A DNA stretch of 12,228 bases from Oscillospiraceae bacterium. GTDB lineage: Bacteria > Bacillota > Clostridia > Oscillospirales > Acutalibacteraceae. The stretch is taken from NCBI GenBank assembly GCA_031270785.1, contig JAISWM010000037.1, positions 1 to 12,228 of the forward strand. The letters are read 5' to 3'. A program made the translations under genes and the position numbers. A model generated the notes under the pieces. The model was not told the origin of the DNA. It did not search any database and saw nothing but the letters and a program-made list of their open reading frames with translations. Below are positions 1 through 6,829 of the stretch, piece after piece. Positions within the stretch are counted from its first letter, which is position 1, and every line of letters begins with the position of its first letter.

Positions 1-162
1 TTCCTCAACAGTTAATTTAGGATTTCTTCCGCCATTTTTATGCTTTTTCAAATATTGTTCATACAAAACTTCAATCATTGCCGCAAAAGTTTCTCGTTTG
101 ACACCGATTATTTGTTTGACATTCTCATTGCTAAGTTTATCTGTTTTTTCAAAATGGTTCAT
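1..162 (-). CDS. IS5-like transposase, N-terminal part (runs off left edge)
   Basis: The frame stays open for 54 residues from an ATG at 162 to the window edge. A GGAGGG ribosome-binding site (170-175 on the plus strand) lies 7 nt upstream. The protein starts MNHFEKTDKLSNEN, then has a helical stretch with IGVKRETFAAMIEVL, then a basic Gly-rich turn (KKHKNGGRNPKLTVEE). This resembles the N-terminal helix-turn-helix of IS5-family DDE transposases (HTH_Tnp_4 type), which bind the element ends before the DDE domain, often carried on a second overlapping frame. The DDE domain and the far terminus lie outside the window, so neither completeness nor activity can be judged. The near terminus should lie between about 170 and 325, but no inverted repeat can be assigned with one end only. 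The family call is from motif memory. Confidence 0.7.
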   Translation of the reverse strand, partial: MNHFEKTDKLSNENVKQIIGVKRETFAAMIEVLYEQYLKKHKNGGRNPKLTVEE

Positions 163-329
163 TTTTTGACCCTCCGTTCTGTCTCGGTTCTGTTATTGTA
201 TCATAAGTTTCCGAGGAGATCTAATATAATAAAAACTTGTAATTCATCTCTCCAGTGTTTTATTTAGTTGTAACACCGAAACAATAAAATGTCAATTATT
301 TTTTCGCCATTGGTAGAAAAACAAAAACT

Positions 330-358
330 CACCTGTTTTAAAAGGTTTTTACCATAGC
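330..358 (+). repeat. B-module tail, solitary copy
   Basis: The core CTGTTTTAAAAGGTTTTTAC is shared with the tail at 709-735, followed by CATAGC in place of CTATAT. It has no well-formed GC hairpin immediately upstream, so it may be a truncated B element. Confidence 0.65.
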
Positions 359-530
359 AAAAGTCGATTTTTTATTGACACTTTCCAAAATATAAAATAA
401 TATGTATTTAAGGCGAATATATAGCTGACGTGCTTGAAAAATGTTTAATTTCTTGTAATTTTTTCGCGCCGTTTGGCGGGAAAAGGCGCACAAACAAGTT
501 TGCCGTTTTCAAGAAAGGCGGTTATAGCAA

Positions 531-560
531 AAATCATTTAGAAACGTGGTATTATTTACG
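531..560 (+). repeat. E module, copy 1
   Basis: A 30-bp block that recurs at 9380-9409 with a single visible difference (GTGGT against GTAGT). In both places it is followed by a short GC-containing segment and then by an A element in the same orientation, so E and A behave as one composite unit of about 140 bp. Confidence 0.8.
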
Positions 561-580
561 TGTCTTCCCCTCCTGCGAGG

Positions 581-668
581 GTGGTGGCTAAAATTTGTTG
601 ATAATATCTTTTCCCCCCGCCTATGGCGGTGGGAAAAGAAGGGATTTCAATTATTTTGAGACATGACC
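581..668 (+). repeat. A element, plus orientation (A5'-hairpin-A3')
   Basis: The 5' arm (core TTGTTGATAATATCT) leads into a hairpin spanning about 609-637: CCCCCCGCC, loop TAT, GGCGGTGGG, extended by T/A pairs. The 3' arm follows (core GGGATTTCAATTATTTTGAG, then ACATGACC). The arms are themselves an imperfect inverted repeat, so the whole 88-bp unit could fold into one long stem. Other complete or partial copies are at 2181-2516 (split), 6559-6640, 9292-9377, 9429-9510, 10899-10982, 11174-11263 and 12055-12128. Confidence 0.8.
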
Positions 669-737
669 CTTTCCCGTGCGAGTCGGTGGGGGGAAGAATA
701 AAAACGGCACTGTTTTAAAAGGTTTTTACTATATAAT
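669..737 (+). repeat. B element immediately upstream of htrA
   Basis: A hairpin-forming segment (CTTTCCC ... GGGGGGAAG, about 669-697) is followed by the B spacer, with AACGGCACTGTTTTAAAAGG and then TTTTTACTATATAAT. The same layout occurs in reverse orientation in the tandem array at 2236-2487. Confidence 0.7.
732..737 (+). promoter_or_regulatory. Candidate -10 box of htrA, contributed by the B repeat tail
   Basis: TATAAT lies 7 nt before the AGGAGG ribosome-binding site of htrA. No good -35 sits at 16-18 bp, so this would be a weak or activator-dependent promoter with a leader of about 15 nt. The hexamer is the last part of the B-repeat tail, which ends in ACTATA elsewhere, so the repeat may supply promoter sequence. 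Confidence 0.35.
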
Positions 738-758
738 TAAAATCAGGAGGTAGCGATT

Positions 759-2090
759 GTGGACGAAAAATTTGAGTATGATGAGGAAACCCGTGAAAAC
801 AATGAAGATGATGATAATAATGATATTGAGAGTGATACCGAGGATAATACTGAAATCAATATTGAAAGTAATGAAGAACTTAATGATGGCAAAAGCGTAC
901 AGGCATCGGGAATTGATAAAAATTTAAGAACTTTTTTAATATCTTCCGTAGTTATACTGATTTTACTTTTAGCGGCTCTTATCGGGTATTTTATTTATAT
1001 TGTAAATAATAGCGGTGTAGATTTTAATTTTGGTTTTAATAGTAGTAATAGTTCTAAAGCAGATTCATCGGGTTCAGGTCAAAATAATAATTCCGATTTA
1101 TCAAATTCCGGCGCAAGTATTGTGATAGAAGATTCCCCCGTGGAAGGAGTTGGGATGTCGGCAGAAGAAGTTTATGATAAGGTTTCTCCAACCGTTGTAG
1201 GTGTGGTGGTCTATGATTCCGAAGCAAATATTATTTCTGACCCTAAAGGGCAAGGTTCGGGTATAATTGTAAGCAGCGACGGATATATCGTAACTAACTC
1301 CCATGTTATTGGGGATTCAAAGCAAAACAACGTGAAGATAGTTTTAAGCGGCGGAGAAGAATTTCCGGGAAAAATTGTAGGCTATGACACTAAAACAGAT
1401 TTAGCAGTTATTAAAGCGGAAAAAACAAATTTGCCGGTTGCTACATTCGGCAACTCAGATAACGTTAGAATAGGGCAATGGGCTTTAGCTCTTGGCAATC
1501 CGATAGGCCTTACGAATTCTTTAACAAGAGGTACTATATCTGCCTTAAACAGGTCGTTGAGCCAATCTAAACAGCATTTTGTAAAGTATATACAAACCGA
1601 TGCCGCCATAAATCCCGGAAATTCCGGCGGACCTCTTTTAAATATGTACGGTCAAGTAATAGGTATAACATCTACTAAAATAGTAGGGAACGTAATCGAG
1701 GGCGTTGGATTTGCTATACCAAGCAATACGGTCAAGAGTGTTGTGGATGATATAATATCTAAGGGTTATGTTTCCGGAAGAGTAAAACTGGGGTTAACAG
1801 GCAAAATGGTTTCGCATTACCAGTCCCAGATGTATAACGTCCCTATAGGAATGATAATTTCTGAGATAAATAAAGACAGTGACTTTTTTGCAAACGGGGT
1901 GCAAGTTGGGGATATTATAACCAAGATTAACGATTCTAATGTCACTGACCTTGAAGTCCTTTACAGTGAACTTGCCAAGTGTAAGGTCGGGGATAGTGTA
2001 AAGATAAGTGTATATCGTTCCACCGCAAATAGATCAAATTCCAGTACTTTTGATGTCAATGGTAAGCTTCTTGAGGATAAAGGTGTGTAG
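759..2090 (+). CDS. htrA: HtrA/DegP-like membrane-anchored serine protease
   Basis: Trypsin-like (S1C) protease of the envelope that degrades or refolds damaged exported proteins. The start is GTG at 759 with AGGAGG at 745-750, 8 nt upstream. The 443-residue protein has a very acidic cytoplasmic tail (1-52), one membrane helix (about 58-82), a Ser/Asn-rich linker (83-125), a protease domain (about 135-330) and one PDZ domain (about 340-425). The triad is visible: His182 in TNSHVI, Asp214 in TKTDLAVI and Ser289 in GNSGGP. One TM helix plus one PDZ is the usual layout of Bacillota HtrA/HtrB/YyxA proteins. It is monocistronic here, flanked by repeat arrays, and convergent with sua5. Which paralogue it is cannot be decided. 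The long Asp/Glu/Asn-rich N-terminal tail is the only unusual part. Confidence 0.93.
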   Translation: MDEKFEYDEETRENNEDDDNNDIESDTEDNTEINIESNEELNDGKSVQASGIDKNLRTFLISSVVILILLLAALIGYFIYIVNNSGVDFNFGFNSSNSSKADSSGSGQNNNSDLSNSGASIVIEDSPVEGVGMSAEEVYDKVSPTVVGVVVYDSEANIISDPKGQGSGIIVSSDGYIVTNSHVIGDSKQNNVKIVLSGGEEFPGKIVGYDTKTDLAVIKAEKTNLPVATFGNSDNVRIGQWALALGNPIGLTNSLTRGTISALNRSLSQSKQHFVKYIQTDAAINPGNSGGPLLNMYGQVIGITSTKIVGNVIEGVGFAIPSNTVKSVVDDIISKGYVSGRVKLGLTGKMVSHYQSQMYNVPIGMIISEINKDSDFFANGVQVGDIITKINDSNVTDLEVLYSELAKCKVGDSVKISVYRSTANRSNSSTFDVNGKLLEDKGV

Positions 2091-2544
2091 AGAAATTTTA
2101 GAACCTGTATTTAAAGATCCCCCAACACTTACTTCCCGAGTATTTTTGTTTTGAATTTTTCCAAAAATACTTGAAATTTGGCCACTTCTCAAAATAGTTA
2201 AAATTCCTTCTTTTCCCCCCGCCTTCGGCGGGGGGCTATAATAAAATCTTTTTAAATAGTGGCATTTTTGTTCTTTCCCCACGCCGTAGGCGGGGGGCTA
2301 TAGTAAAATCTTTTTAAATAGTGGCATTTTTGTTCTTTCCCCCCCGCCTTCGGCGGGGGGCTATAGTAAAATCTTTTTAAATGGTGACATTTTTGTTCTT
2401 TCCCCCCGCCTTCGGCGGGGGACTATAGTAAAAGCTTTTTAAAACAGTGACATTTTTGTTCTTTCCCCCCGCCGTAGGCGGGGGGGGAAAGATATTATCA
2501 ATTAATTTGGACTACTGCTGGTTTACGGACAGGTCTAGTATAAA
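2091..2544. other. Convergent intergenic region filled by a split A element and B tandem array
   Basis: No gene is visible. It separates the 3' ends of htrA (+) and sua5 (-). After about 90 bp of unique AT-rich sequence it holds the repeat array (2181-2516), then a short D module (GTTTACGGACAGGTCTAGTA, 2521-2540) that recurs as GTTTACGGACAGATCTACTA near 6701-6720. No hairpin is directly followed by a T run, so none is a textbook intrinsic terminator, although five strong GC stems between convergent genes could still stop or protect transcripts. Confidence 0.75.
2181..2516 (-). repeat. A element (reverse) split by a 62-bp-period B/hairpin tandem array
   Basis: Five GC hairpins start at about 2215, 2277, 2340, 2402 and 2465, a period of 62-63 bp. 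Each is about 21 nt, with arms of up to 9 bp around a 3-nt loop (TTC, GTA, TTC, TTC, GTA). Between them lie four near-identical reverse-orientation B spacers, such as CTATAGTAAAATCTTTTTAA followed by a TAGTGGCATTTTTGTTCTTT-like part. The outer flanks are the two halves of one reverse A element: the A3' arm at 2181-2214 and the A5' arm at 2487-2516. The array therefore sits exactly between the halves of another repeat. Confidence 0.88.
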
Positions 2545-3564
2545 TTACCGCTCTAAATTAATTACTTCAAACCCGGCTGATCTTAAAAGGCGGTTGTAAA
2601 GCGCAAAACCTATCCCGGCCTTTTTAGGGCAACGCACGTAGACAATGCCTGCGTTTATGGTGTCGCAATATCTTAGTCTGTCAAATAGATTTTTGCTTTG
2701 TTCTAATAAATTATTTTCCCCCCCGTATGAAATATATGGTATTTTTAAAAACGGTATGTCCTCATCGCAGCAAAAAGCATACACATTGCCGCCGCCGATT
2801 TTATTGACAAATTCTATGTACTGCTCTTTGCGTCCATCTACGATTACTACTTTACATTTCGGAGAATAGTGTTTGTACTTCATTCCGGGAGAAGCAGCGG
2901 TTTGCCCGCTTTTTAATTTGTTGTAAACCGCTTTGTCAACTTCTGTGTTTCCTATAACTTCCTCTATCATCTCGCGGGTTATGGCACCGGGGCGTAATAT
3001 TTTCGCGGCATTATCCGTGAAACTTATAACCGTGGATTCAACCCCAAATTCGCAAGGGCCACCGTCTACTATGGCATCTATGCGCCCATATAAATCATCA
3101 TAAACATGCTTTGCCGTGGTTGGGCTTGGGCCGCCGGACCTATTTGCGGAAGGCGCCGCAAGCGGAATACCCAGCTTATTTATTATATCCAGAGCTATTT
3201 TATGCTTTGGCATTCTGATAGCTACCGTATTAAGCCCGCCACTGACTGTATTATTTACTTTATCGGTTTTAGGCAAAACAACAGTCAAAGGCCCTGGCCA
3301 GAATTTATCCGCCAGCGCCTGTGCTTTATGCGTAATTTCAGTTACAAGTCCGCTTACCATGCTCATTGTTGAAATATGCACTATCAGCGGGTTATCTGAA
3401 GGGCGGCCTTTCGCGGTAAAAATACCGGAAACTGCTTTTCGGTCAAATATATTCGCAGCTAAACCATAAACAGTTTCGGTCGGAATTGCCGCAAGCCCCC
3501 CGGACCTTAAAATTTCTATCGCCTGGTCATAATTTTCATAATTCAATAATTTTGTTTTTAACAC
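2545..3564 (-). CDS. ywlC: L-threonylcarbamoyladenylate synthase (Sua5/YwlC type)
   Basis: Makes threonylcarbamoyl-AMP from threonine, bicarbonate and ATP, the first step of t6A37 formation in ANN-decoding tRNAs. The Tsa proteins then transfer the group. At 339 residues it is the long Sua5 form, not the short TsaC. The YrdC-like domain is about 8-205, with PTETVYGL (28-35), the basic AKGRPSDNPL segment (51-60) and SAN (139-141). The typical linker SPGMKYKHYSPK (225-236) leads to a C-terminal Sua5 domain (about 237-339). The start is GTG at 3564, 4 nt after the stop of the upstream exported-protein gene, with no recognisable ribosome-binding site, so translation is probably coupled to that gene. 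The family match and N-terminal length support this start. Nearness to prfA is common in Bacillota. Confidence 0.93.
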   Translation of the reverse strand: MLKTKLLNYENYDQAIEILRSGGLAAIPTETVYGLAANIFDRKAVSGIFTAKGRPSDNPLIVHISTMSMVSGLVTEITHKAQALADKFWPGPLTVVLPKTDKVNNTVSGGLNTVAIRMPKHKIALDIINKLGIPLAAPSANRSGGPSPTTAKHVYDDLYGRIDAIVDGGPCEFGVESTVISFTDNAAKILRPGAITREMIEEVIGNTEVDKAVYNKLKSGQTAASPGMKYKHYSPKCKVVIVDGRKEQYIEFVNKIGGGNVYAFCCDEDIPFLKIPYISYGGENNLLEQSKNLFDRLRYCDTINAGIVYVRCPKKAGIGFALYNRLLRSAGFEVINLER

Positions 3565-3568
3565 TTTT

Positions 3569-5296
3569 TTAGGCCAGATTTACTGTCGGGTGTGTTACAA
3601 GATAGTCTGCTCTCAAACGCGCATCGGTATACTCCGCGTTAAGAATACTTGGAGTCCTCCCCAACCACAAAGCTGTATATGCTCTTGCTTCATAGGCTGC
3701 CAGACGCCTGTGTGCTAGATCAAACAATCTGTCGTTTATTAATAATCTATTCCACTCATTTTGGGTTACCACATGTTGATTTAACAGATTAACTTTTATT
3801 GTGTCGCGCAGACTATTATTTGATAGATTGTCCAGGTTATCATTCGATACCACATTATATTTCACGAACATTATCCTGACGCTATTTCTCCAGATGCGCT
3901 CTCTTTCACGGCTCTCTAACACCTCTTGCCGAATTTGTGCCGCATTTCGCTCACTTCGTGCCGCATCTCGCTCACTTCGTGCCACATCTCGCTCCCTTTG
4001 TGCCTCATTTCGCTCACGTTCTGTTTTATGTTGAGTTCTTCGTTCATCAGTTAGAGTCTTTTGTGTATTAGTTAGATGTCCTTGTGCCATATTTGCACGG
4101 TCCTCTACCGCTTCATTCGCCCTTGACACTGCTTGCGCATACTGTTCCAGATCAATTATATCCTGTCGTGCCTTATCTAGATCACTTTGCACCATTTCTT
4201 TCTCCGCTTGTGCAGTTCTTAAATCGTTGGCTACCGTATTTAAATTTTGTTGTGTCTCATTTAGCTCAGTTTGGTTTTTAAGTAACACATAGGCCAATCC
4301 TGTTGTACTAATCCCACTCACTGTTCCAAATATTTCAGTCGAATTGTCTACGCAATACTTCAAAATTGAGCCAAGGTCTCCTGCATTCTCGCCTTCTGCA
4401 TCTTCTACTTCTTCTACTTCAGGTTCCCCGGCTGCATCTTCTGCTTCAAGTTCCGCATCTTCATCCGTGTCTTCATCCGCATCTTCTGCGTCATTTCCAA
4501 AAATGGCATTTATAATTCTTTCCAATAAAGAAGGTTTAGGTGCATCTTCTGTTTCGGGTTCTACAGTTTCAAGTTCCACAGCTGCAACTTCTGCTTCAGA
4601 TTCCGCAGCTTCAGGTTCCACTGCTACTTCAGGTTCCACAGCTGCAACTTCTGCTTCAAGTTCCGCATCCTCATCCGCATCTTCATCTTCATCCGTGTCT
4701 TCATCCACATCTTCTGCGCCATCCCCAAAAATGGCATTTATAATTCCTCTCCACCAAGAATATCCAGCCACATTTTCTGCTTCATGTTCTATAGCTGTAT
4801 CTTCTGTTTCGGGTTCTACAGTTTCAAGTTCCACAGCTGCAACTTCTGTTTCAGGTTCCGCAGCTTCAGATTCTACTGCTACTTCAGGTTCCACAACTGC
4901 AACTTCTGCTTCAAATTCCGCAGTTTCAAGTTCCACAGCTGCAACTTCTGCTTCAGGTTCCACAGCTGCAACTTCTGCTTCAAGTTCCGCATCCTCATCC
5001 GCATCTTCATCTTCACCCGTGTTTTCATCCACATCTTCTGCGCCATCCCCAAAAATGGCATTTATAATTCCTCTCCACCAAGAATATCCAGCCACATTTT
5101 CTGCTTCAAGTGAAGTAGCGGCACTGTCTTCAGGTTCCGTAGCCGCATCTTCTGCTTCAAGTGAAAAAACAGTGCTATCTTCAAGTTCCACAGCCGCATC
5201 CTCTGCCGCCAACACCGCCATTTCGCTGCAAAGGCAAGCCGACAATGCCAAAGACACCAATTTGTTCCCCCAAGGAAACAGTTTATTGTTTATCAT
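3569..5296 (-). CDS. Exported acidic repeat / coiled-coil protein of unknown function
   Basis: The family is not recognised. ATG at 5296 has AAGGAG 8 nt upstream. Of 575 residues, 1-31 look like a signal peptide (NKLVSLALSACLCSEMAVLA then AED). Residues 32-305 are Glu/Asp/Ala/Val-rich repeats (EAEVAAVEPE, ELETVEPETED). These are interrupted by two copies of GYSWWRGIINAIFGDGAED (70-88, 178-196; spacing 108 residues) and a diverged third (PSLLERIINAIFGNDAED, 255-272). Residues 322-339 are uncharged and could be a membrane or buried helix. Residues 340-468 form a charged coiled coil with heptads such as SERDAAR, and 469-575 is a folded-looking, Leu/Arg/Asn-rich C-terminus. The WWRGIINAIFG motif is an amphipathic helix in an acidic background, so membrane or partner contact is possible. 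It has its own promoter, lies 4 nt before ywlC, and occupies the slot where prmC often sits. Confidence 0.85.
   Translation of the reverse strand: MINNKLFPWGNKLVSLALSACLCSEMAVLAAEDAAVELEDSTVFSLEAEDAATEPEDSAATSLEAENVAGYSWWRGIINAIFGDGAEDVDENTGEDEDADEDAELEAEVAAVEPEAEVAAVELETAEFEAEVAVVEPEVAVESEAAEPETEVAAVELETVEPETEDTAIEHEAENVAGYSWWRGIINAIFGDGAEDVDEDTDEDEDADEDAELEAEVAAVEPEVAVEPEAAESEAEVAAVELETVEPETEDAPKPSLLERIINAIFGNDAEDADEDTDEDAELEAEDAAGEPEVEEVEDAEGENAGDLGSILKYCVDNSTEIFGTVSGISTTGLAYVLLKNQTELNETQQNLNTVANDLRTAQAEKEMVQSDLDKARQDIIDLEQYAQAVSRANEAVEDRANMAQGHLTNTQKTLTDERRTQHKTERERNEAQRERDVARSERDAARSERNAAQIRQEVLESRERERIWRNSVRIMFVKYNVVSNDNLDNLSNNSLRDTIKVNLLNQHVVTQNEWNRLLINDRLFDLAHRRLAAYEARAYTALWLGRTPSILNAEYTDARLRADYLVTHPTVNLA
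3939..4022 (-). repeat. 21-bp tandem repeat coding SERDAAR-like heptads
   Basis: Four consecutive 21-bp units, starting at about 3939, 3960, 3981 and 4002 (GCCGCATCTCGCTCACTTCG-like on the plus strand), encode successive heptads of the coiled coil (residues about 425-452). In-frame units of seven codons match the coiled-coil period, so copy-number change would lengthen the rod without breaking the frame. Confidence 0.8.
4644..5110 (-). repeat. Near-identical 324-bp-spaced duplication inside the exported protein gene
   Basis: A block of about 143 bp at 4644-4786 recurs at 4968-5110 with only a few visible changes. It encodes the DEDADEDAELEAEVAA region together with the GYSWWRGIINAIFG motif. 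The low divergence contrasts with the degenerate third motif near 4500-4530 and points to recent in-frame duplication or gene conversion. Confidence 0.8.
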
Positions 5297-5350
5297 TTAT
5301 TTTACTCCTTGTTATAGTATGATATTGTTGTTTGGAATGTCTACGATTTC

Positions 5351-5379
5351 ATTATAACATATAGGTAATCAAAATGCAA
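5351..5379 (-). promoter_or_regulatory. Promoter of the exported repeat protein
   Basis: On the minus strand TTGCAT (5379-5374), a 17-bp spacer and TATAAT (5356-5351), with TG one base before the -10 (extended -10, TGTTATAAT). This is a strong housekeeping-sigma match. It gives a leader of about 48 nt and makes the gene and ywlC transcribable independently of prfA, which ends just upstream at 5388. Confidence 0.75.
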
Positions 5380-5387
5380 CACTTATT

Positions 5388-6464
5388 TTATAAATTTTTT
5401 CCGCCGGATAATTTTTCGGCTCTATCGGCGGTAATAAGCGCATCTATTACTTCGTCTAAATCTCCATTTAATATACTGTCTAATTTATAAAGGGTTAACC
5501 CTATTCTGTGGTCAGTCATGCGGCTTTGAGAATAGTTATAAGTTCTGATTCGTTCGGACCTGTCCCCCGTACCAACTTGAAGGCGCCTTTCCTGCGCCAA
5601 AGCGCTGTTTTGTTTTTCTCTTTCCGCTTCAAGCAGTCTGGATTTTAAAACTTTCATGGCTTTATCTTTATTTTTATACTGGCTTCTTTCATCTTGGCAT
5701 TCCACTACTACTCCGGTCGGCAGGTGCGTAATTCTTATGGCGGATTCTGTTTTATTAACATGCTGCCCTCCGGCTCCGCTTGCTCTGAAAGTGTCTATTT
5801 GTAAATCCGCTGGATTAATATCTATTTCAACGTCGTCCGCTTCGGGCAAAACCGCCACGGTCACCGTCGATGTATGAACTCTGCCTTGAGCTTCCGTTTC
5901 CGGTACTCTTTGCACCCTGTGAACTCCGCTTTCAAATTTAAGCCTTGAATATGCTCCTTCCCCTGAAATCATAAAACTGATTTCTTTATATCCGCCAAGT
6001 CCTGTTTCATTGAAATTCAAAATCTCTGATTTCCATTTTCGTGTTTCGGCGTACATGCTGTACATTCTATAAAGTACCCCGGAAAATAGAGCCGCTTCTT
6101 CTCCTCCGGCTCCTCCTCTTACTTCTATAATAACGTTTCTGTCGTCGTTGGGGTCTTTTGGCAGCAAAAGAATCTTAAGATCATTAGATATGACTTCCAA
6201 TTTCCCCCGTGATGACTCTATTTCCGTTTCCGCCATTTCTCTGAGTTCTTTATCGCCTGAACTTTCGGATAAAATGTCCTTTGCCTCTTTAAGATCGTTT
6301 TCTGTTTTCTTATACTCTTTATATTTTTCCACAATAGGCGTAATGCTTTTAAATTCTTTCATTAATTTCTTGTAAGTATCCTGATCACTAATTATATTTG
6401 GGTCACACAAATCCTTATTTATACCATCAAAATGTTTTTCAATTGACTCTAATCTACTAAACAT
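5388..6464 (-). CDS. prfA: Peptide chain release factor 1
   Basis: Recognises UAA/UAG in the ribosomal A site and triggers hydrolysis of the peptidyl-tRNA ester. At 358 residues it is the usual length. The N-terminal helical domain is about 1-100. The acidic GGAGGEEAALF segment (117-127) follows. The codon-recognition tripeptide is PET (188-190, in QRVPETEAQGR), the RF1 class PxT motif rather than the SPF of RF2. The catalytic GGQ is at 232-234 (SGAGGQHVNKTESA), with a Lys/Arg-rich tail after it. The frame is open for 27 more codons upstream, but the ATG at 6464 (MFSRLESIEKHFD) matches the family N-terminus and has a G-rich ribosome-binding site (GGGGGGA) about 7 nt upstream. prmC, which methylates the GGQ glutamine and usually follows prfA, is not next to it. 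Confidence 0.96.
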   Translation of the reverse strand: MFSRLESIEKHFDGINKDLCDPNIISDQDTYKKLMKEFKSITPIVEKYKEYKKTENDLKEAKDILSESSGDKELREMAETEIESSRGKLEVISNDLKILLLPKDPNDDRNVIIEVRGGAGGEEAALFSGVLYRMYSMYAETRKWKSEILNFNETGLGGYKEISFMISGEGAYSRLKFESGVHRVQRVPETEAQGRVHTSTVTVAVLPEADDVEIDINPADLQIDTFRASGAGGQHVNKTESAIRITHLPTGVVVECQDERSQYKNKDKAMKVLKSRLLEAEREKQNSALAQERRLQVGTGDRSERIRTYNYSQSRMTDHRIGLTLYKLDSILNGDLDEVIDALITADRAEKLSGGKNL

Positions 6465-6558
6465 TTTTATTCCCCCCATACTTTGATATAGCTGCTGCAT
6501 TTGAAAAAATAAATTTGTGCGTATAATAAAAACCTTTTGAAACAAAAATCCAGTCGCG

Positions 6559-6640
6559 CCATAAAATAGTTGAAATCCCTTCTTTCCCTCCCGCCTATAG
6601 CGGGGGGGTGGAAGATATTATCAATTAATTTAGACTACTA
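6559..6640 (-). repeat. A element, reverse orientation
   Basis: The reverse A3' arm (ATAAAATAGTTGAAATCCCT) leads to a hairpin with CCCGC, loop CTATA, GCGGG at its tip. The reverse A5' arm follows (GATATTATCAATTAATTTAG, then ACTAC). It lies upstream of prfA. Confidence 0.75.
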
Positions 6641-6829
6641 CCAAAAATCTCCTTGGAGTATTTTTATACGCCACCGTCGATTTTGATTGCAATCTGTAAA
6701 GTTTACGGACAGATCTACTATATAAGCCCGTGTTGTATCATATATTAAAAACTTTTCAAAACAGTGACGTTATTTATTTTAACCACAGTTTACGGAAAAA
6801 ACAACGGTCATGTCTTAAAATATTGAGAC

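Larger units (their letters stand above)
163..758. other. Gene-free region: IS flank, then chain of hairpin repeats upstream of htrA
   Basis: No convincing gene is present. In order it holds: the presumed IS end (170-325); a B-module tail (330-358); an AT-rich stretch; a GC hairpin near 466-482 followed by a B/C-like tail ending in GTTATAGC (to about 527); an E module (531-560) with its hairpin; a complete A element (581-668); and a B element (669-737) whose tail abuts the htrA ribosome-binding site. The short plus-strand frame at 40-267 is antisense to the transposase and has no ribosome-binding site. Confidence 0.7.

Noticed and set aside
163..330. Terminal inverted repeat of the IS5-like element
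   Set aside because: The other end is outside the window. The CTCGG/CCGAG pair near 183-216 is too short and internal to assign as a terminus.
2215..2235. GC hairpins as ordinary intrinsic terminators
   Set aside because: They are not followed directly by a T run, occur upstream of genes as often as downstream, and belong to a dispersed family. A secondary role in transcript ends remains possible.
2034..2282. 82-residue minus-strand frame across the htrA end and repeat array
   Set aside because: It is composed of repeat sequence and htrA antisense and lacks a ribosome-binding site.
2215..2487. CRISPR array
   Set aside because: The period is regular, but the supposed spacers are near-identical to each other and the same modules occur elsewhere in other orders. 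No cas genes are visible.
3106..3469. Plus-strand frames antisense to ywlC
   Set aside because: Overlapping frames opposite a conserved enzyme gene, with unlike-protein composition and no start signals.
4344..5357. 337-residue Ser/Ala/Thr-rich plus-strand reading frame
   Set aside because: It is the antisense of the Glu/Asp-rich repeats (GAA/GAT codons read backwards as Ser/Ala/Phe), with no ribosome-binding site, while the minus strand has a signal peptide, ribosome-binding site and promoter.
6465..6545. N-terminal extension of prfA by 27 codons
   Set aside because: The extension (MFQKVFIIRTNLFF...) is not RF1-like and overlaps a B repeat tail. The start at 6464 has a ribosome-binding site and the family N-terminus.
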